Shown in pieces: positions 1 through 10,500 of a stretch of 64,000 nt of DNA. Source of the stretch: Ehretia macrophylla. Its lineage: Eukaryota; Streptophyta; Magnoliopsida; Boraginales; Ehretiaceae. Positions within the stretch are counted from its first letter, which is position 1; each line of letters opens with the position of its first letter. The stretch lies in assembly GCA_037974665.1 (NCBI GenBank), contig CM075770.1, forward strand, positions 5,096,501 to 5,160,500. The letters are read 5' to 3'. The notes below the pieces were generated by a model that did not search any database, was not told where the DNA came from, and saw only the letters and a list, made by a program, of their open reading frames with translations. A program made the position numbers and the translations under genes.

Positions 1-129
1 TTTCTAATCCACTGAATTTCTTATGAATTCTTTGCCCAAAAAAAAAAATTAGTTCCTTATGAATTGGCAAAGCACTACTAGATGTATATTAATCTTGATA
101 AATGTTTTATTACTTTCATTAGTATACTC

Positions 130-395
130 CATGCGTTTTAAATATATAGCTGAATACTCTCCTATGTTTTAAAAATGAACTCTAAACCCTGTGTTTTTAA
201 TATGGGATATTCAGCTACGTTTTAAAAATATAAGGAGGTATTCAACTATATTTTTAAAATACAAGTGGGTAATTAACTACGTTTTAGAAGACAAGAAATA
301 TCCAAGTACTTTTTTAAAATACAAGAAGATAATCAGCTACGTTTTAAAATATATGAGGATATTGTACACTTTGACAAAATACAAGAAGTGATACT
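130..395. repeat. degenerate minisatellite, about 33-36 bp unit
   Basis: About six imperfect units of the type ATTCAGCTACGTTTTAAAATA-(TA)AGGAGGT follow each other. The chance reading frame across them shows the same periodicity (FLKYK, VLKYM repeats). This is a tandem repeat rather than a gene; the frame has no coding character beyond the repetition. Confidence 0.55.
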
Positions 396-1189
396 TCTTT
401 TTAAACAGAAGAAATGTTAAGAAACACTAACAGCATCAAAAGAATATGATATAAGATACTAACAAATTTATATGAGAGGTAATTAACAAAATTGTCAAAC
501 GCAATAAAATTACAGCAGCTCAATTGTTATTTGGATTTAGATCATCTCTATTTAGGAGTAAATGGAGAATTTTTCATTCATTTTTTAAATTGGTGACTCT
601 TCAACATTTAACTAATCAACGAGTAGATATTTGTTACATCATCAACCATTGAAACTAACCACAAAAGCAACTAATTTAGTTTCAAATATAGTAATAAATA
701 ATTTTTATTATAAAATTTTGTAAACATATCAAATTCTTAAGAAATAAAATGTGTATTTCAAAAACATGCTTCCTTGAATTCTAGATTATTTTCTCTTAAC
801 CCTGTGTAATTTGATTATAATTTATAAGCATGTAAAATATTCATCCTTCATTTAAAAGACTGTGTAAACTTATAGTTTAATTAGATTATATAAAAATTCT
901 ATTATGCTATCTTATCATATATTATTCTATTAACTTCTATCTCTTATATTCCGTCTAAATAACGTCTAAATTGTTGTTTAAAACATTTTTTTAATTTTAT
1001 TAGAAGTTAATATTTATTAGTATATAAAAATTAATGAGATGGAAAACACCTAACACTCCATTTAGTTAAATGGTAGTTATATGGTCAGATGTTATCCATT
1101 TAAGAATTAAAGGGAGAGCATCCTCATCTTTGTTATCAACTCTTATAATCGTATAAAAAATAGAGTGTTAGAGTTAAATCTTCTTTCCA
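396..1189. other. AT-rich intergenic stretch
   Basis: No reading frame, transposon end or RNA gene could be supported here. The sequence is strongly AT-rich with many short homopolymer runs. Confidence 0.5.
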
Positions 1190-2312
1190 TTTAGGGTGAA
1201 GTGCACCAGACTTCCCTTTGGTTAGGCAAAAGTGCATCGGTACCCCCTGTGTTTCAAAAACTAGCATAAGTAGTCCCTGTATTTTGATAAAAATGCACAG
1301 GACCCCCCTGCTGTCCAAAAATCCAACATATTTAACGAGATTATTCTACACGCGCGAGTAAATGAGATTTTTATTAGTTTTTAAAGAATTTGTCATTAAA
1401 ATAATTAACTAATTGACCAATTTAACCCTTTTAAAAGATTAAAAAACAAAAAAACCAACACAAAAAATAACAAAACTTCATATTCTCCCTCAACCCGTCA
1501 ACACCCTCTACCACCCCACAGCCCCAGCCCCCACCCCACGCCACCCCACCCTACCACCCTAACCCCCACCCCGTAAGAAACTAATCACAAGCCTCACGGA
1601 ACTGTTGGGCTTGAAAAGAAGAAAATTCACAAACACCATTCACAACATTCTTGATCAGATCCCTTGTCTGGTTTTGAATTTCTAAACAAGGCTTCCCATT
1701 GAAGAGCCTATTGAAATCTACTCTTAGCGTGTTCAATGCTGCAAAAATTTCCAACAGCTTCAAGAGCTTAATTGCTTCTTTCTTCTTGTTTTTTTTTTTG
1801 GCTAAGCAACTATCAAATTTTTTGACCAGTTCCAAAAGTAGAGGACTGGACTCTTCAAAGATTTCACCATACCATAACATACATCATCATCTCACAAGAG
1901 TGAATCTTCTTGTTGTTTTTTTTTTTGTGCGTGTATGTGTGTCTGTGTATTCTTCTTGGTTTTTTTTTTTTTGGCTAAGCAAATTAGCAAAATCCAAAGA
2001 TGATGATAATCTGTGTATTCTTCTTGTTGTTGATGAGGATAATATGTGGATTATGGCAAAAAATTATATCATTGTGCCCTAAATTAAAAAAAGAGGAAGA
2101 TCGAACCAGCTAGTTGGACGGGAAAAAAAAAATTATATCATTGGGGAAGATGACTAATTTTAGAAATATATATGTGTGTGTAAATAAACAAAAAGGCAAG
2201 GGGAATTTATGTATTTTCAACAGTTCTGTTAATTAACTAGACGGAAATATACACAGGGAGCACGTCTACACTTTCACGAAAACACAGTTCACCATTCCAT
2301 TTATCAAAAATA
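1190..2312. mobile_element. possible TIR element with a captured gene fragment
   Basis: The left part (about 1195-1320) and the reverse complement of the right part (about 2220-2310) are similar in patches. Both contain a GGTGAA(G/C)TG start, then AAAGTG, then a C-rich stretch ending CCCTGTG. This looks like a degenerate long terminal inverted repeat of about 100 bp, as in Mutator-like elements, but no clear target duplication was found. It encloses the EXO70-like fragment at 1581-1880. The boundaries are approximate and the class is an inference. Confidence 0.3.
1581..1880 (-). pseudogene. EXO70-like exon fragment
   Basis: An open frame of 99 codons reads on the minus strand. Its central part (LEIFAALNTLRVDFNRLF, then EIQNQTRDLIKNVVNG) reminds me of the region of plant EXO70 exocyst subunits where a leucine-rich helix precedes a TRDLIK-type motif. 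EXO70 proteins tether secretory vesicles at the plasma membrane and are usually 550-700 aa, so this is at most a fragment. A lysine run (KKKNKKK) comes from a low-complexity A/T tract. No companion exons were found, and the fragment lies between putative inverted repeats. It is most simply a captured gene piece. The family assignment is from memory of motifs and is tentative. Confidence 0.35.
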
Positions 2313-2397
2313 GGAAAGAGAAAATGGGAGAGCATGTCCAATCACACTGAAAAAGAAGGGTTAAACGAGAATACAAAATTTCTACTTTGCACTCTTA

Positions 2398-2723
2398 GAG
2401 TATTTCCAATGGCAAGAAAATTGGTGCATTATTCATAAAAACTTTCTATTTTTGGTAATTTTTAAAGACTCGGGTATCTATTTTAACTCAAATTTTTAAT
2501 AGGACCCACCACTTTTTAGAGATTTGAGTTAAAATAGAGACTCAATTTACTTTTTTGACAACAAATTTAGAGACCCAAAAAGTGATTGGGTCTTTATTTT
2601 GATTTAAATCTCTAAAAAGCGGTGGGCTTCATTGGAGATTTTAGTTAAAATAGAGACCTGAGTCTCTAAAAATTATCAAAAATAGTAAGTTTTTGTGAAT
2701 AGTATAAACCATTGGAGATACCC
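2398..2723. mobile_element. Tourist-like MITE, copy 1
   Basis: A 326-bp foldback element starts GAGTATTTCCAATGG and ends CCATTGGAGATACCC, giving an imperfect inverted repeat of about 15 bp. TTA flanks both sides (2395-2397 and 2724-2726), the 3-bp target duplication typical of PIF/Harbinger-type MITEs. The interior is itself palindromic around repeated TTTGAGTTAAAATAGAGAC blocks. Closely related copies lie at 4562 and 5053. Confidence 0.8.
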
Positions 2724-2929
2724 TTAGTTACTACTCGTATAAAAAAAATATACATATACTAACTCTAGGATTAATATTAAAAAAAAGTGTCCCGATCCAC
2801 AAAATTCTAAATAAGAGATGTAGTTATATTATTTATATTATAGTCTTAGAAAGATTTAAATCCTAAATTATCCACATAAGAAGATTTTTTTCAATGCTCA
2901 AAGCAATACAGATTGCTTAATTACGAAGA

Positions 2930-3295
2930 GATTTTTTCATGCATCTTTCTAAATTTGTGAAGTTTTGTTCTAATATCGAACAAGATATTCTTGAGAATAG
3001 TGTCTTTCGAAAGAGCTTCACTGTTGTGTATTCTAAAATTGCGCTATTTCCAAATATGGAATATAAAAGCTCTAAAAAATAATCTAACAGTTGTCACTTA
3101 AAAAGAGTTCTTAGAATTATTTTGGAAAAGCTAATCTTCAACTTGAGTTCTGAGTGCAAGCTTTCGGGACCCTTAATCTGCTACCAACCTTTGTTCCATA
3201 TCCTTTTAGGGAGGGAGCAGTTGTAAAAAAAGTGCTCTTTATCCTCCAAACAACGACAACCAAAAACACAAAGAATTAAAAGCCATATTAGCATA
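2930..3295 (-). pseudogene. LINE 3'-end fragment (zf-RVT region)
   Basis: On the minus strand the stretch 3181-3290 encodes a C-x3-C-LEDKEHFFYNCSL-x-RIW signature. This is the C-terminal zinc-finger-like region (zf-RVT) found after the reverse transcriptase of plant LINEs. After a shift, about 2935-3070 continues with IWK-x-RNFRIHN and ILFDIRTKLHKF, matching the extreme C-terminus of the same proteins (W-ERN-R-F pattern). The piece contains stops and frameshifts and is a dead remnant. Confidence 0.6.
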
Positions 3296-3389
3296 TCTGC
3301 GATTGCCATTAATATGTCACTGCATGTGCATAATTTCATTTTTCTTTTTCTTCCTTCACATCCTATGACCATCTGCATTTCCATCTTCA

Positions 3390-3570
3390 TATCACACACA
3401 AATACACACATACACATACCTACAGCGAAACACACGCACACACCCATCAAATGTACAAATACCCCACATATACAACGAAACACACATACATACACATAAG
3501 GCGTGACACACACACATACAAAGATCTAACCACACACATACAAACACAAACAGCCAGTGAGTTTTCAGGA
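3390..3570. repeat. CA/GT-rich microsatellite tract
   Basis: Interspersed ACACAC and CATACA runs produce long apparent reading frames (Thr/His on one strand, Val/Cys on the other) with no coding signal. Confidence 0.7.
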
Positions 3571-3599
3571 TTGAGGTGGTTTTGGATTGAAGAAGCAGA

Positions 3600-4154
3600 G
3601 GGTTGTATCGGGGTTTGGGTGAGGCGGCATGTTTTGGGTTTTTTTTTTTTGAATGTATATGTTTTAACAGTAAGTTAAAACTCAAAAAGTTGGTAAGTAA
3701 AACTTTCATGTGTGATAAAAGTGATTTCGGGTTCAAATCTTAGTAATAACATATTTTTAATGAGGGTTTGTAAATAATTAAGGTAGGATTGTAAATAATT
3801 TTATTTGGTGACAAAAATGTAATATATTAAGTAGTTTTACAATTTTATCCCTGTAAAGCCACATAGTTTGTCAATTTTAACGGAGAAATGGATGAAATGA
3901 CCTAAATAAGACCTAATTTATAAGTTAATAGTCCTCATAAGACAAAAAATAGTTTAATGATCAAAACATGACTAATATTATAATTTAATGGTCTTTGGAA
4001 TAGTTTACCTTATTAACTAATTACATGAACACTGTTAAAGAATAGTACATGATCTTAAACCAAAATATTTTAAGCACAAAATTGCAATAACAAAGCAAGG
4101 TCTTCATCAGCTAAGACAATGGTATCTAGTCTTATACACTTTATTTGCACTTTA
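3600..4154. other. AT-rich intergenic stretch
   Basis: No gene or complete element could be supported. The text around 3840-4010 (phrases such as TTTAATGGTC) resembles eroded foldback DNA, but ends and target duplications were not resolved. Confidence 0.4.
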
Positions 4155-4155
4155 G

Positions 4156-4555
4156 GGTAAATTTCACATTTTGTCCTTATTATTTATATTTTTTTTCAAT
4201 TTGATCTTTAATATTTTTTAAAAAATCATATTAGTCCCTGATATTTATAAAATGATTCAAAATGATCATTATTGTTTAAAACTAACTAATTTCGTCCATA
4301 TTATTTTTCATAAAATTTAATTTAATCCTCAACTAAGAGTCATGTGTAGGGACTGAATTAATTTTTTTTAGAAAATAATAGGGACTAAATTAATTTTTTT
4401 GAAAAATAATAATGACTAAATTGATTAAATTTGAATAATAATGATCATTTTGAATAACTTTTATAAATATTAGAAACCACTATAAATTTTTTTAAAATAT
4501 TAAAGATTATATTAAAAAAGTATGTAAACAATATAGATTAAGTATGAAGTTTACC
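4156..4555. mobile_element. foldback MITE, family 2, copy 1
   Basis: The element opens GGTAAATTTCACATTTTGTCC and closes with a degenerate inverted copy (TATGAAGTTTACC). The interior consists of paired blocks (CAATTTGATCTTTAATATT and inverse). The copy at 6083-6478 has the same order and ends. The target duplication is not clear, so the superfamily is left open. It abuts the Tourist-like MITE copy that starts at 4562. Confidence 0.6.
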
Positions 4556-4561
4556 TTTTTA

Positions 4562-4861
4562 GGGTATCTCCAATGGTATGCACTATTCATAAAAATTTAC
4601 TATTTTTAGTAATTTTTAGAGACCTGGTCTTTAAAAATTATTATTAATGATTTAAATATACATGAGGCTCACCACTTTTTAAAAATTTGAGTTAAAACAG
4701 ATACTCAATTTACTTTTTTGGTTCTAAATTTAGAGACTTAAAAATTGATTAGATCTCTATTTGATATAAAAGTTGATAAAAGTAATAAATCCTATGTAGG
4801 TCTCTAAAAATTATTAAAAATAATAAATTTTTATAAATAATGTATACCATTAGAGATATCC
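4562..4861. mobile_element. Tourist-like MITE, copy 2
   Basis: This 300-bp copy starts GGGTATCTCCAATGG and ends CCATTAGAGATATCC. TTA flanks both sides (4559-4561 and 4862-4864). It is more diverged internally than the copies at 2398 and 5053, with an internal deletion. Confidence 0.8.
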
Positions 4862-5052
4862 TTAATGTATGCTTGTGAAGAATGTGTAGTCACTTGTGGG
4901 GATGTCGGCATGACCGCTCTGCTCGCTAAACCTCACGAAAATCTATAAATTCTTTTGTTCAATTATTTGGAGAGAATATCATGTTTAAATATTTATGTGC
5001 CATTGCAGTCTCCCTCAGTTGCAACAATTGTGTAAATGCTTACATTCCGTTA

Positions 5053-5378
5053 GGGTATCTCTAATGGTAAAAAAATTGGTGCATTATTTATAAAAACTTT
5101 ATATTTTTGGTAATTTTTAGAGACTCGAGTCTCTATTTTAACTCAAATTTTTAATAGGACCCACCACTTTTTAGAGATTTGAGTTAAAATAGAGACTCAA
5201 TTTACTTTTTTGACAATAAATTTAGAGACCCAAAAAGTGATTGGATTTTTATTTTGGTTTAAATCTCTAAAAAGTGATGGGCCCCATTAGAGATTTTAAT
5301 TAAAATAAAGACTTGAGTCTCTAAAAATTACCAAAAATAATAAATTTTTGTGAATAATATAAGCCATTGGAGATACTC
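5053..5378. mobile_element. Tourist-like MITE, copy 3
   Basis: This 326-bp copy starts GGGTATCTCTAATGG and ends CCATTGGAGATACTC. TTA flanks both sides (5050-5052 and 5379-5381). It is nearly the same length as copy 1 and very similar throughout, so the two probably moved at similar times. Confidence 0.82.
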
Positions 5379-5701
5379 TTACATAACTAGAATACCACAA
5401 AGAACTCAACTGCTGCTATTTTTTTCACCGCCTCCAACATATTGTTTAAAAAAAAAAAAAATTAAAGGTATTCCTATTGTTTAAAATTAATTAATTTATT
5501 TCTATTATTTCTCAAAAAAAATTAATTTACTTCATGTCTAAATTCGGTTAAACTATATTTTTTGAGGAACAATAAACAATGAATTGAGTTTTTTTTTAAT
5601 AATTACTTTGATAACATTTTTTTATTTTTCCTCTTATCTTTTTCCCCAATCTTCTTCTGTCCCAAGTCACAGTGAATGAATATGACTGGACCAAAGACCG
5701 A

Positions 5702-5828
5702 GCTCTGATACCATATTAAGAATTATGAGTTTCCATCTTAAAATCAATTGGTGCCAAGTGAAATAGCTCAAAGATCTTATAAATTAGTTTTAGAATTTCT
5801 AATATGAGATAAGTATTATATTCTAACA
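5702..5828 (-). mobile_element. LTR stub with tRNA-iMet primer-binding site
   Basis: On the minus strand a sequence starting TGTTAGAATATAATAC (5828 downward) runs for about 115 bp. It is followed by TGGTATCAGAGC at 5713-5702, the complement of the 3' end of plant initiator methionine tRNA and the standard primer site of plant LTR retrotransposons. TG start, short LTR and primer site together indicate the 5' end of a small Copia-like or TRIM element whose body is missing. Confidence 0.6.
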
Positions 5829-6082
5829 CTTCATAAATATCTCTTACACAACACACACAACACTCATGGCGCAATCACGTTATTAGGGTTAAAAGTCTGA
5901 ATTAATGTAAAGAATAGGAACACTTAATAAAAAAATTAGCACTTAATTTTATGCACCAACCACTATAAAATAATAGTAAGCAACTCATAATAGCAACATT
6001 AATTTCACAAGAGGAGAGGAATTTGTGAGGATTCTTTGCAAATCCCATTGGGATACATAACGTCAGTGTTAGATTGTTAATA

Positions 6083-6478
6083 GGTAAATTTCACACTTAA
6101 TCCCTATTGTTGATATATTTTTTAATGTAATTTTTAATATTTTAAAAATTTATAATAGTTCTTAATATTTATTAAAATAATTCAAAATAATCCTTATTAT
6201 TTCAAATTTAGTCAATTTATTCGTTATTATTTTTCAAAAAAATTTAATTTAGTTTTTATTATTTAAAAAAAAATTCAATTCAGTCTCAACACATTACCTC
6301 TATTTGAAGACTAATTAATTTTTATGGAAAATGATTGAAATTAAATTGATTAATTTTTAAATAATAAAGATCATTTTAAATGACTTTATAAATATTAAGA
6401 ATTAATATAATTTTTTTTTAAAATTAAGAATTAACTTAAAAAAATATATATTAATAAAAATTAAGTGTGAAATTTGCC
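6083..6478. mobile_element. foldback MITE, family 2, copy 2
   Basis: The element begins GGTAAATTTCACACTTAATCC and ends with the inverted TTAAGTGTGAAATTTGCC, giving terminal inverted repeats of about 17 bp. Its interior blocks have the same order as the copy at 4156. Confidence 0.65.
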
Positions 6479-6669
6479 TTTACTAATATACTTATAATAA
6501 AATAACACAAATAATTCACAATAGTTAGAAATTCGATTGTAACGCTATTACGATTGTGAGAGTCGTCACCCATTACAATTTGGGAGACCACAGAGCACTA
6601 GCTCTCCTAGGATTCGTAATTGTTCCCGACCAAATGAAAAGCAGGCATTGTATTACACACGCATATAGA

Positions 6670-6856
6670 TAAGGATGACAACAGGTAATCGTTGTAATTA
6701 AAATTGATAGATATTCATCCGATAAAAATTAGATAATAAAAATTATTGGGTAAATTAATAGGTTTTGATTTTTATAAGTAGTAATCGAAAGATAAATTGA
6801 TAAGTTTTGATTTTAAACGTTAAAAAAAATTAAAATCCGAAACACGATTAATAATT

Positions 6857-6917
<61 letters not shown>

Positions 6918-7804
6918 TAATGTAATAGTAAAAAATAATAAAAATAAATTACATTTTTTTTAAAATGTGGATTAAACCCAATACTACTATTTTGAAAAAA
7001 TAACTACTAAAAAAGCTCAATAGTAATAATCACTTATTGACTTATTCTTTTATTCTTGAAGTTTTTAACGTTTAAGTTTTGAACTTTAACCCTAAAAGTT
7101 GTAAGCACTTTACCTCTTTCTTTGCTTCATCAGCCGCCTCTCAAGTCTCCTCTCACTTTTTCTTTAACATCAGCCTTCTTCTTATTTTCTTCTCTTTAAC
7201 ATTAACCTCTTTCTTTTCTTCTCTTTAACATCGGCTGCCTATCAAGGTTACTCAAAGAGTCTTTTTTGTTGATTTCACTTATATACAAGTTATTTCTTTC
7301 ATTTTTTACTTTTCATAAAGAAAGGACATAGACTGGTGAATGGTTTGTGTTTTTGTCTTTAATATTTTTTTTTTCTGTCAATATATAATTGTGCATTCTC
7401 ATTAAACCATAAGAAAATAGATGAAGAACCTTAGCATTAGTTTGATTCATTACGTATTATAATAAGCAAGCTTTTTAGATCACAATTCACAAGCACATCA
7501 CAAAACATGCTACAACAAGTTCATAACAACACAGATTCATTTACTATTAGTGAGATGATACATATTTCAAGTTTTTTTTAGGTTCTTTTTAACATTTAAA
7601 TTAAATTTTTTACATAGTTTTGGAGTAATTTTCTATTTAATTTAATTTTTTAAAATTATCGGTTTCGGTTATGAGCGGTTTTTTCATTATTTGTCGTTAA
7701 AAACTGTCGATTTTCGGTTTCGGTTTCGGGTTTAGGTTATGGTAAACGGTTTTGGTTTCGATTTTTTAAAAAGCCGCGGTTAACTTGCACCGCTGCCATT
7801 CCTA
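6670..7804. mobile_element. non-autonomous hAT-like element
   Basis: The element starts TAAGGATGACAACAGG and ends with the inverse of TAGGAATGGCAGCGG, the TAGGGATGGCAACGGG-type terminus common in plant hAT elements. CATATAGA flanks both ends (6662-6669 and 7805-7812), a perfect 8-bp duplication as hAT transposases make. The other copy of the segmental duplication lacks the insert, which gives a natural empty site. It carries no transposase frame. A (TA)n run at 6861-6909 lies inside. Confidence 0.85.
6861..6909. repeat. (TA)n microsatellite
   Basis: About 24 uninterrupted TA units lie inside the hAT-like element. Confidence 0.95.
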
Positions 7805-7812
7805 CATATAGA

Positions 7813-8229
7813 CGTCATAACAGGTAAGATAAGCTTCTCGTCTTTTTCTGTTTACTGGTTAGTCCCTCAGATTTTTTCATCTATTTTTGCTAATGACATT
7901 GATCTGAATTACAAATTGTGCTTGCGATTGATTGTTTAGTTTTGATAAATACAACAAGGGGAATGAAAATTTACCAATTGAATTACAATTACCCTTATAG
8001 AATTTAGTAATCTCCGGTGGTGTTTAACTCAAATATCATTGAATCTTAGTACAATTATCTATTTGATAGATAAAATTATTAACCATTATTATCACAAGGG
8101 AAAATAAATTTTCTACATTAATGTACTTGCTGCTTTTGCATTAAAGAATCTCATTTTGTCACAGTTTTTTTTTTTATATATATATATAAATTATTCTGAA
8201 AGCAGGGTAGAGCAGCTTGGAGGGTTGTT
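7813..8229 (+). promoter_or_regulatory. leader region of F-box gene 1, likely 5'UTR intron
   Basis: CAG|GTAAGATAAGC at about 7825 is a good donor and is conserved as AAG|GTAAAGTAAGC at about 17420 upstream of gene 2. A pyrimidine-rich acceptor (TATAAATTATTCTGAAAGCAG) ends near 8205, shortly before the start codon. The sequence between aligns with the leader of gene 2. The intron is inferred. Confidence 0.45.
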
Positions 8230-10272
8230 ATGGTTCAGATATATGATCCTAAAGCTATGGCTATGGAGGAGGAAAAGGGGGTTAAAATCAAAAGGATCAA
8301 GAAGCATGATGATGATGATGAACGGGGAGAAGCTTCTTGTACGGTGGTTGATCGGATCTCAGAATTGCCTGAATTCATTATTCATCATATCTTGTCTTTC
8401 CTCGAATCGCCGCGGGAGGTAACTAAAACCAGTGTCTTGTCCAAGAGATGGTATCGTCATATTTGGGCATCTTTTCCAGTATTAAATTTCTTGGAAGACC
8501 TCTTCTGCCAAGGATCAGCATCTTCGACTACTATTTATGGCAACGACTTGCAAGCATTAAGGCTCAAGTTTATAAACTTTGCAGATAAGGCTTTATTAAG
8601 GTATCAGATTAATCAGTTTCGGATCAACAAGTTTTGCCTTCATATCACGCTCCTTGATTCTCATGTGGCTTCTCTTGTTGATAAGTGGATAAGATTTGTA
8701 GTAGCACATAATCAAATTGAAGAGCTAGATCTTCGACTTGGAACATTAAATACCGATGCTGTTATTTCCTTCAGTTTGCCTCAGAGAGTCTTCTCCGGAA
8801 GTAAATCACTCAAAGTCTTAAAATTATATGGATGTTCGGTTGGCTCCTCCTGCTGTAGGGATCAAATAGCTTTCCGTTCTTTGAAAAGCTTATGTCTTGA
8901 GCTAGTTCGTTTTTATGATGAGCAAGTTTTAAATTATATCATATCTAGTTGTCCATTGCTTGAAGAAATCATTCTTAGGCATTGCCATGGATTGAAGAAA
9001 TTGAAGAAGTTTCAACTTTACGGTCTCCGTAAGCTCAAATCTGTTGAGTTGGCCGCAGAAAGGACTGAACTTGAACTCATTGATATCAAGGCTCTTAGCC
9101 TTCAATCTTTTAGTTTCAACAATGGTGGCCATCATTATATTCCTAGGATTGAGATGGCTGCTTGTAAGAATCTGAAGGCTCTGTATTTGGCGGGTATTGC
9201 TAACAAATACTGGCCATTCCATGACTTCATTACTCAATTCCCGCTGCTCGAAGCATTGGTTTTAGATTCTTGTGGGATCGAAAGAGTTACGATTTCAAGC
9301 AGTTGTTTGAAGAGCTTTCGCTTGAGTGGGTGTGAAAATTTGGAGGAGGCTGGAATTGAGGCTCCAAATTTGCTATCATTTCAGTACGAAGGTGATATAA
9401 TTCGTATTTCTTCAACAACTGATACTTGTGGAGAGTGGGAAGCTACTCTTAGCTTTACTAAATTTGTCTATTTTGATTCCGATTTTTTCATAACTTTGAG
9501 GCAATTCCTTTCTAATGTTAAGCACTTCAAAGTATTCACTCCCCTTTTGAGATTCGACGAGGTACATCCACGATCCATATCCAATTTAGCAATTATATAT
9601 AGGTGGAACTGGTACATTTTCTATGACCGATCCTTTATTTCTCTCTAACATAAAAATGCTCGTGCCTGTCTAGTTTGATTTTGATGCAAATGATTTCTTT
9701 GAATTAAGCAACACGTCAACTCTCTCATGTTTTGAACTCGAGCACTTGAAGCTAGAGATACCATGTCTTTCATCAGATTATCCAGCTGTTCTTGATGGCC
9801 TCCTGTGGAGCTGTCGCCCTCGTATGGTGACACTGAGAGTGACTTACGAGCTAGCAAACTGTCTGTATCGAACCGATTTTATCAAGGTAACTCCAACTTA
9901 TTATATCTCTGGGATTGCTGGAACTAGTTTATCTTGTTTGTTCATGCAGATATTGCTTTTTTATTGATGGTCATTAGTGCTTATTTGATTGATGATGATC
10001 CACAGTACCTCTATGAGAAGCTTAGACACACAGCTCATACTTGCTGGCTTCTCGGGAAAACAACTGATCATACTTGCTGCGATGTTTCTCATACTTGCTG
10101 CAATTGTTATATGAGTTATATTCCGAAGCATAATGCGAATAAAGTTGAAATCGAGATATCTGAACGAGCGTTGAGCAGAGGGAGAGCTACTGACCTGAGT
10201 GTTCTGTTGGATAATTTGCCAACCATTGTGGATCAAGTAATTCACTTCAGGATAAGTCGTTTGGACGTTTAA
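8230..10272 (+). CDS. F-box/LRR-type protein 1 (three exons, 603 aa)
   Basis: Exons 8230-9561, 9674-9886 and 10006-10272 join in phase 0 with GT-AG introns of 112 and 119 bp, giving 603 aa. Residues 41-85 form an F-box (DRISELPEFIIHHILSFL, then LSKRWYRHIW), the Skp1/ASK-binding part of SCF E3 ligase receptors. The rest is a run of degenerate leucine-rich repeats (LKVLKLYGC, LLEEIILRHC, LEALVLDSC) that would bind the substrate. A basic stretch KIKRIKK at 19-25 could direct nuclear import. The start matches the PKAMAMEEE N-terminus of the paralogue at 18047. Compared with that copy, exon 3 has an extra cysteine/histidine-rich piece (HTCC repeated) and an altered last few residues (LDV instead of LETIA). 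Without splicing, the first exon would run to a stop at 9648. No frame damage is seen, so it is probably functional. Confidence 0.85.
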
Positions 10273-10500
10273 TTATATGTATGTCCTCAACTTCTGGGCA
10301 TTTATGCTCAATCGTGAGACTACTTGTTTCTGCAATGTTATTTTTATCTGTGGTATGAACACTTTCTTAAATCCCCTGGCCCTATATACGAACAATTGCA
10401 TAAGTTTGCACCTTTAATTAAATATATGTCCTCAACTTCTGGGCATTCATGGTCGATCGTGAGACTGCTTGTTTTTGCAATGTTATTTTTACATGCGGTC
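10268..10500 (+). repeat. 145-bp tandem duplication at the gene 1 stop and 3'UTR
   Basis: TGTCCTCAACTTCTGGGCAT occurs at 10282 and again at 10427, with about 70 bp of matching text after each. Gene 2 has this stretch once. The duplication inserted just after the TTGGA of the last codons, changed the C-terminus and created the present stop. Confidence 0.75.

Noticed and set aside
3181-3736. Long frames rich in Cys/Val or Thr/His around 3300-3700
   Set aside because: They come from CA/GT microsatellite DNA. Only the LINE signature at 3181-3290 has coding content.
8929-9237. Minus-strand frame inside F-box gene 1, repeated in gene 2 at 18758-19048
   Set aside because: It is conserved only because the sense exon is conserved. 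No start context, motif or promoter supports it.
9645-9857. Minus-strand frames over exon 2 of both F-box genes
   Set aside because: Shadows of the sense exon, as above.
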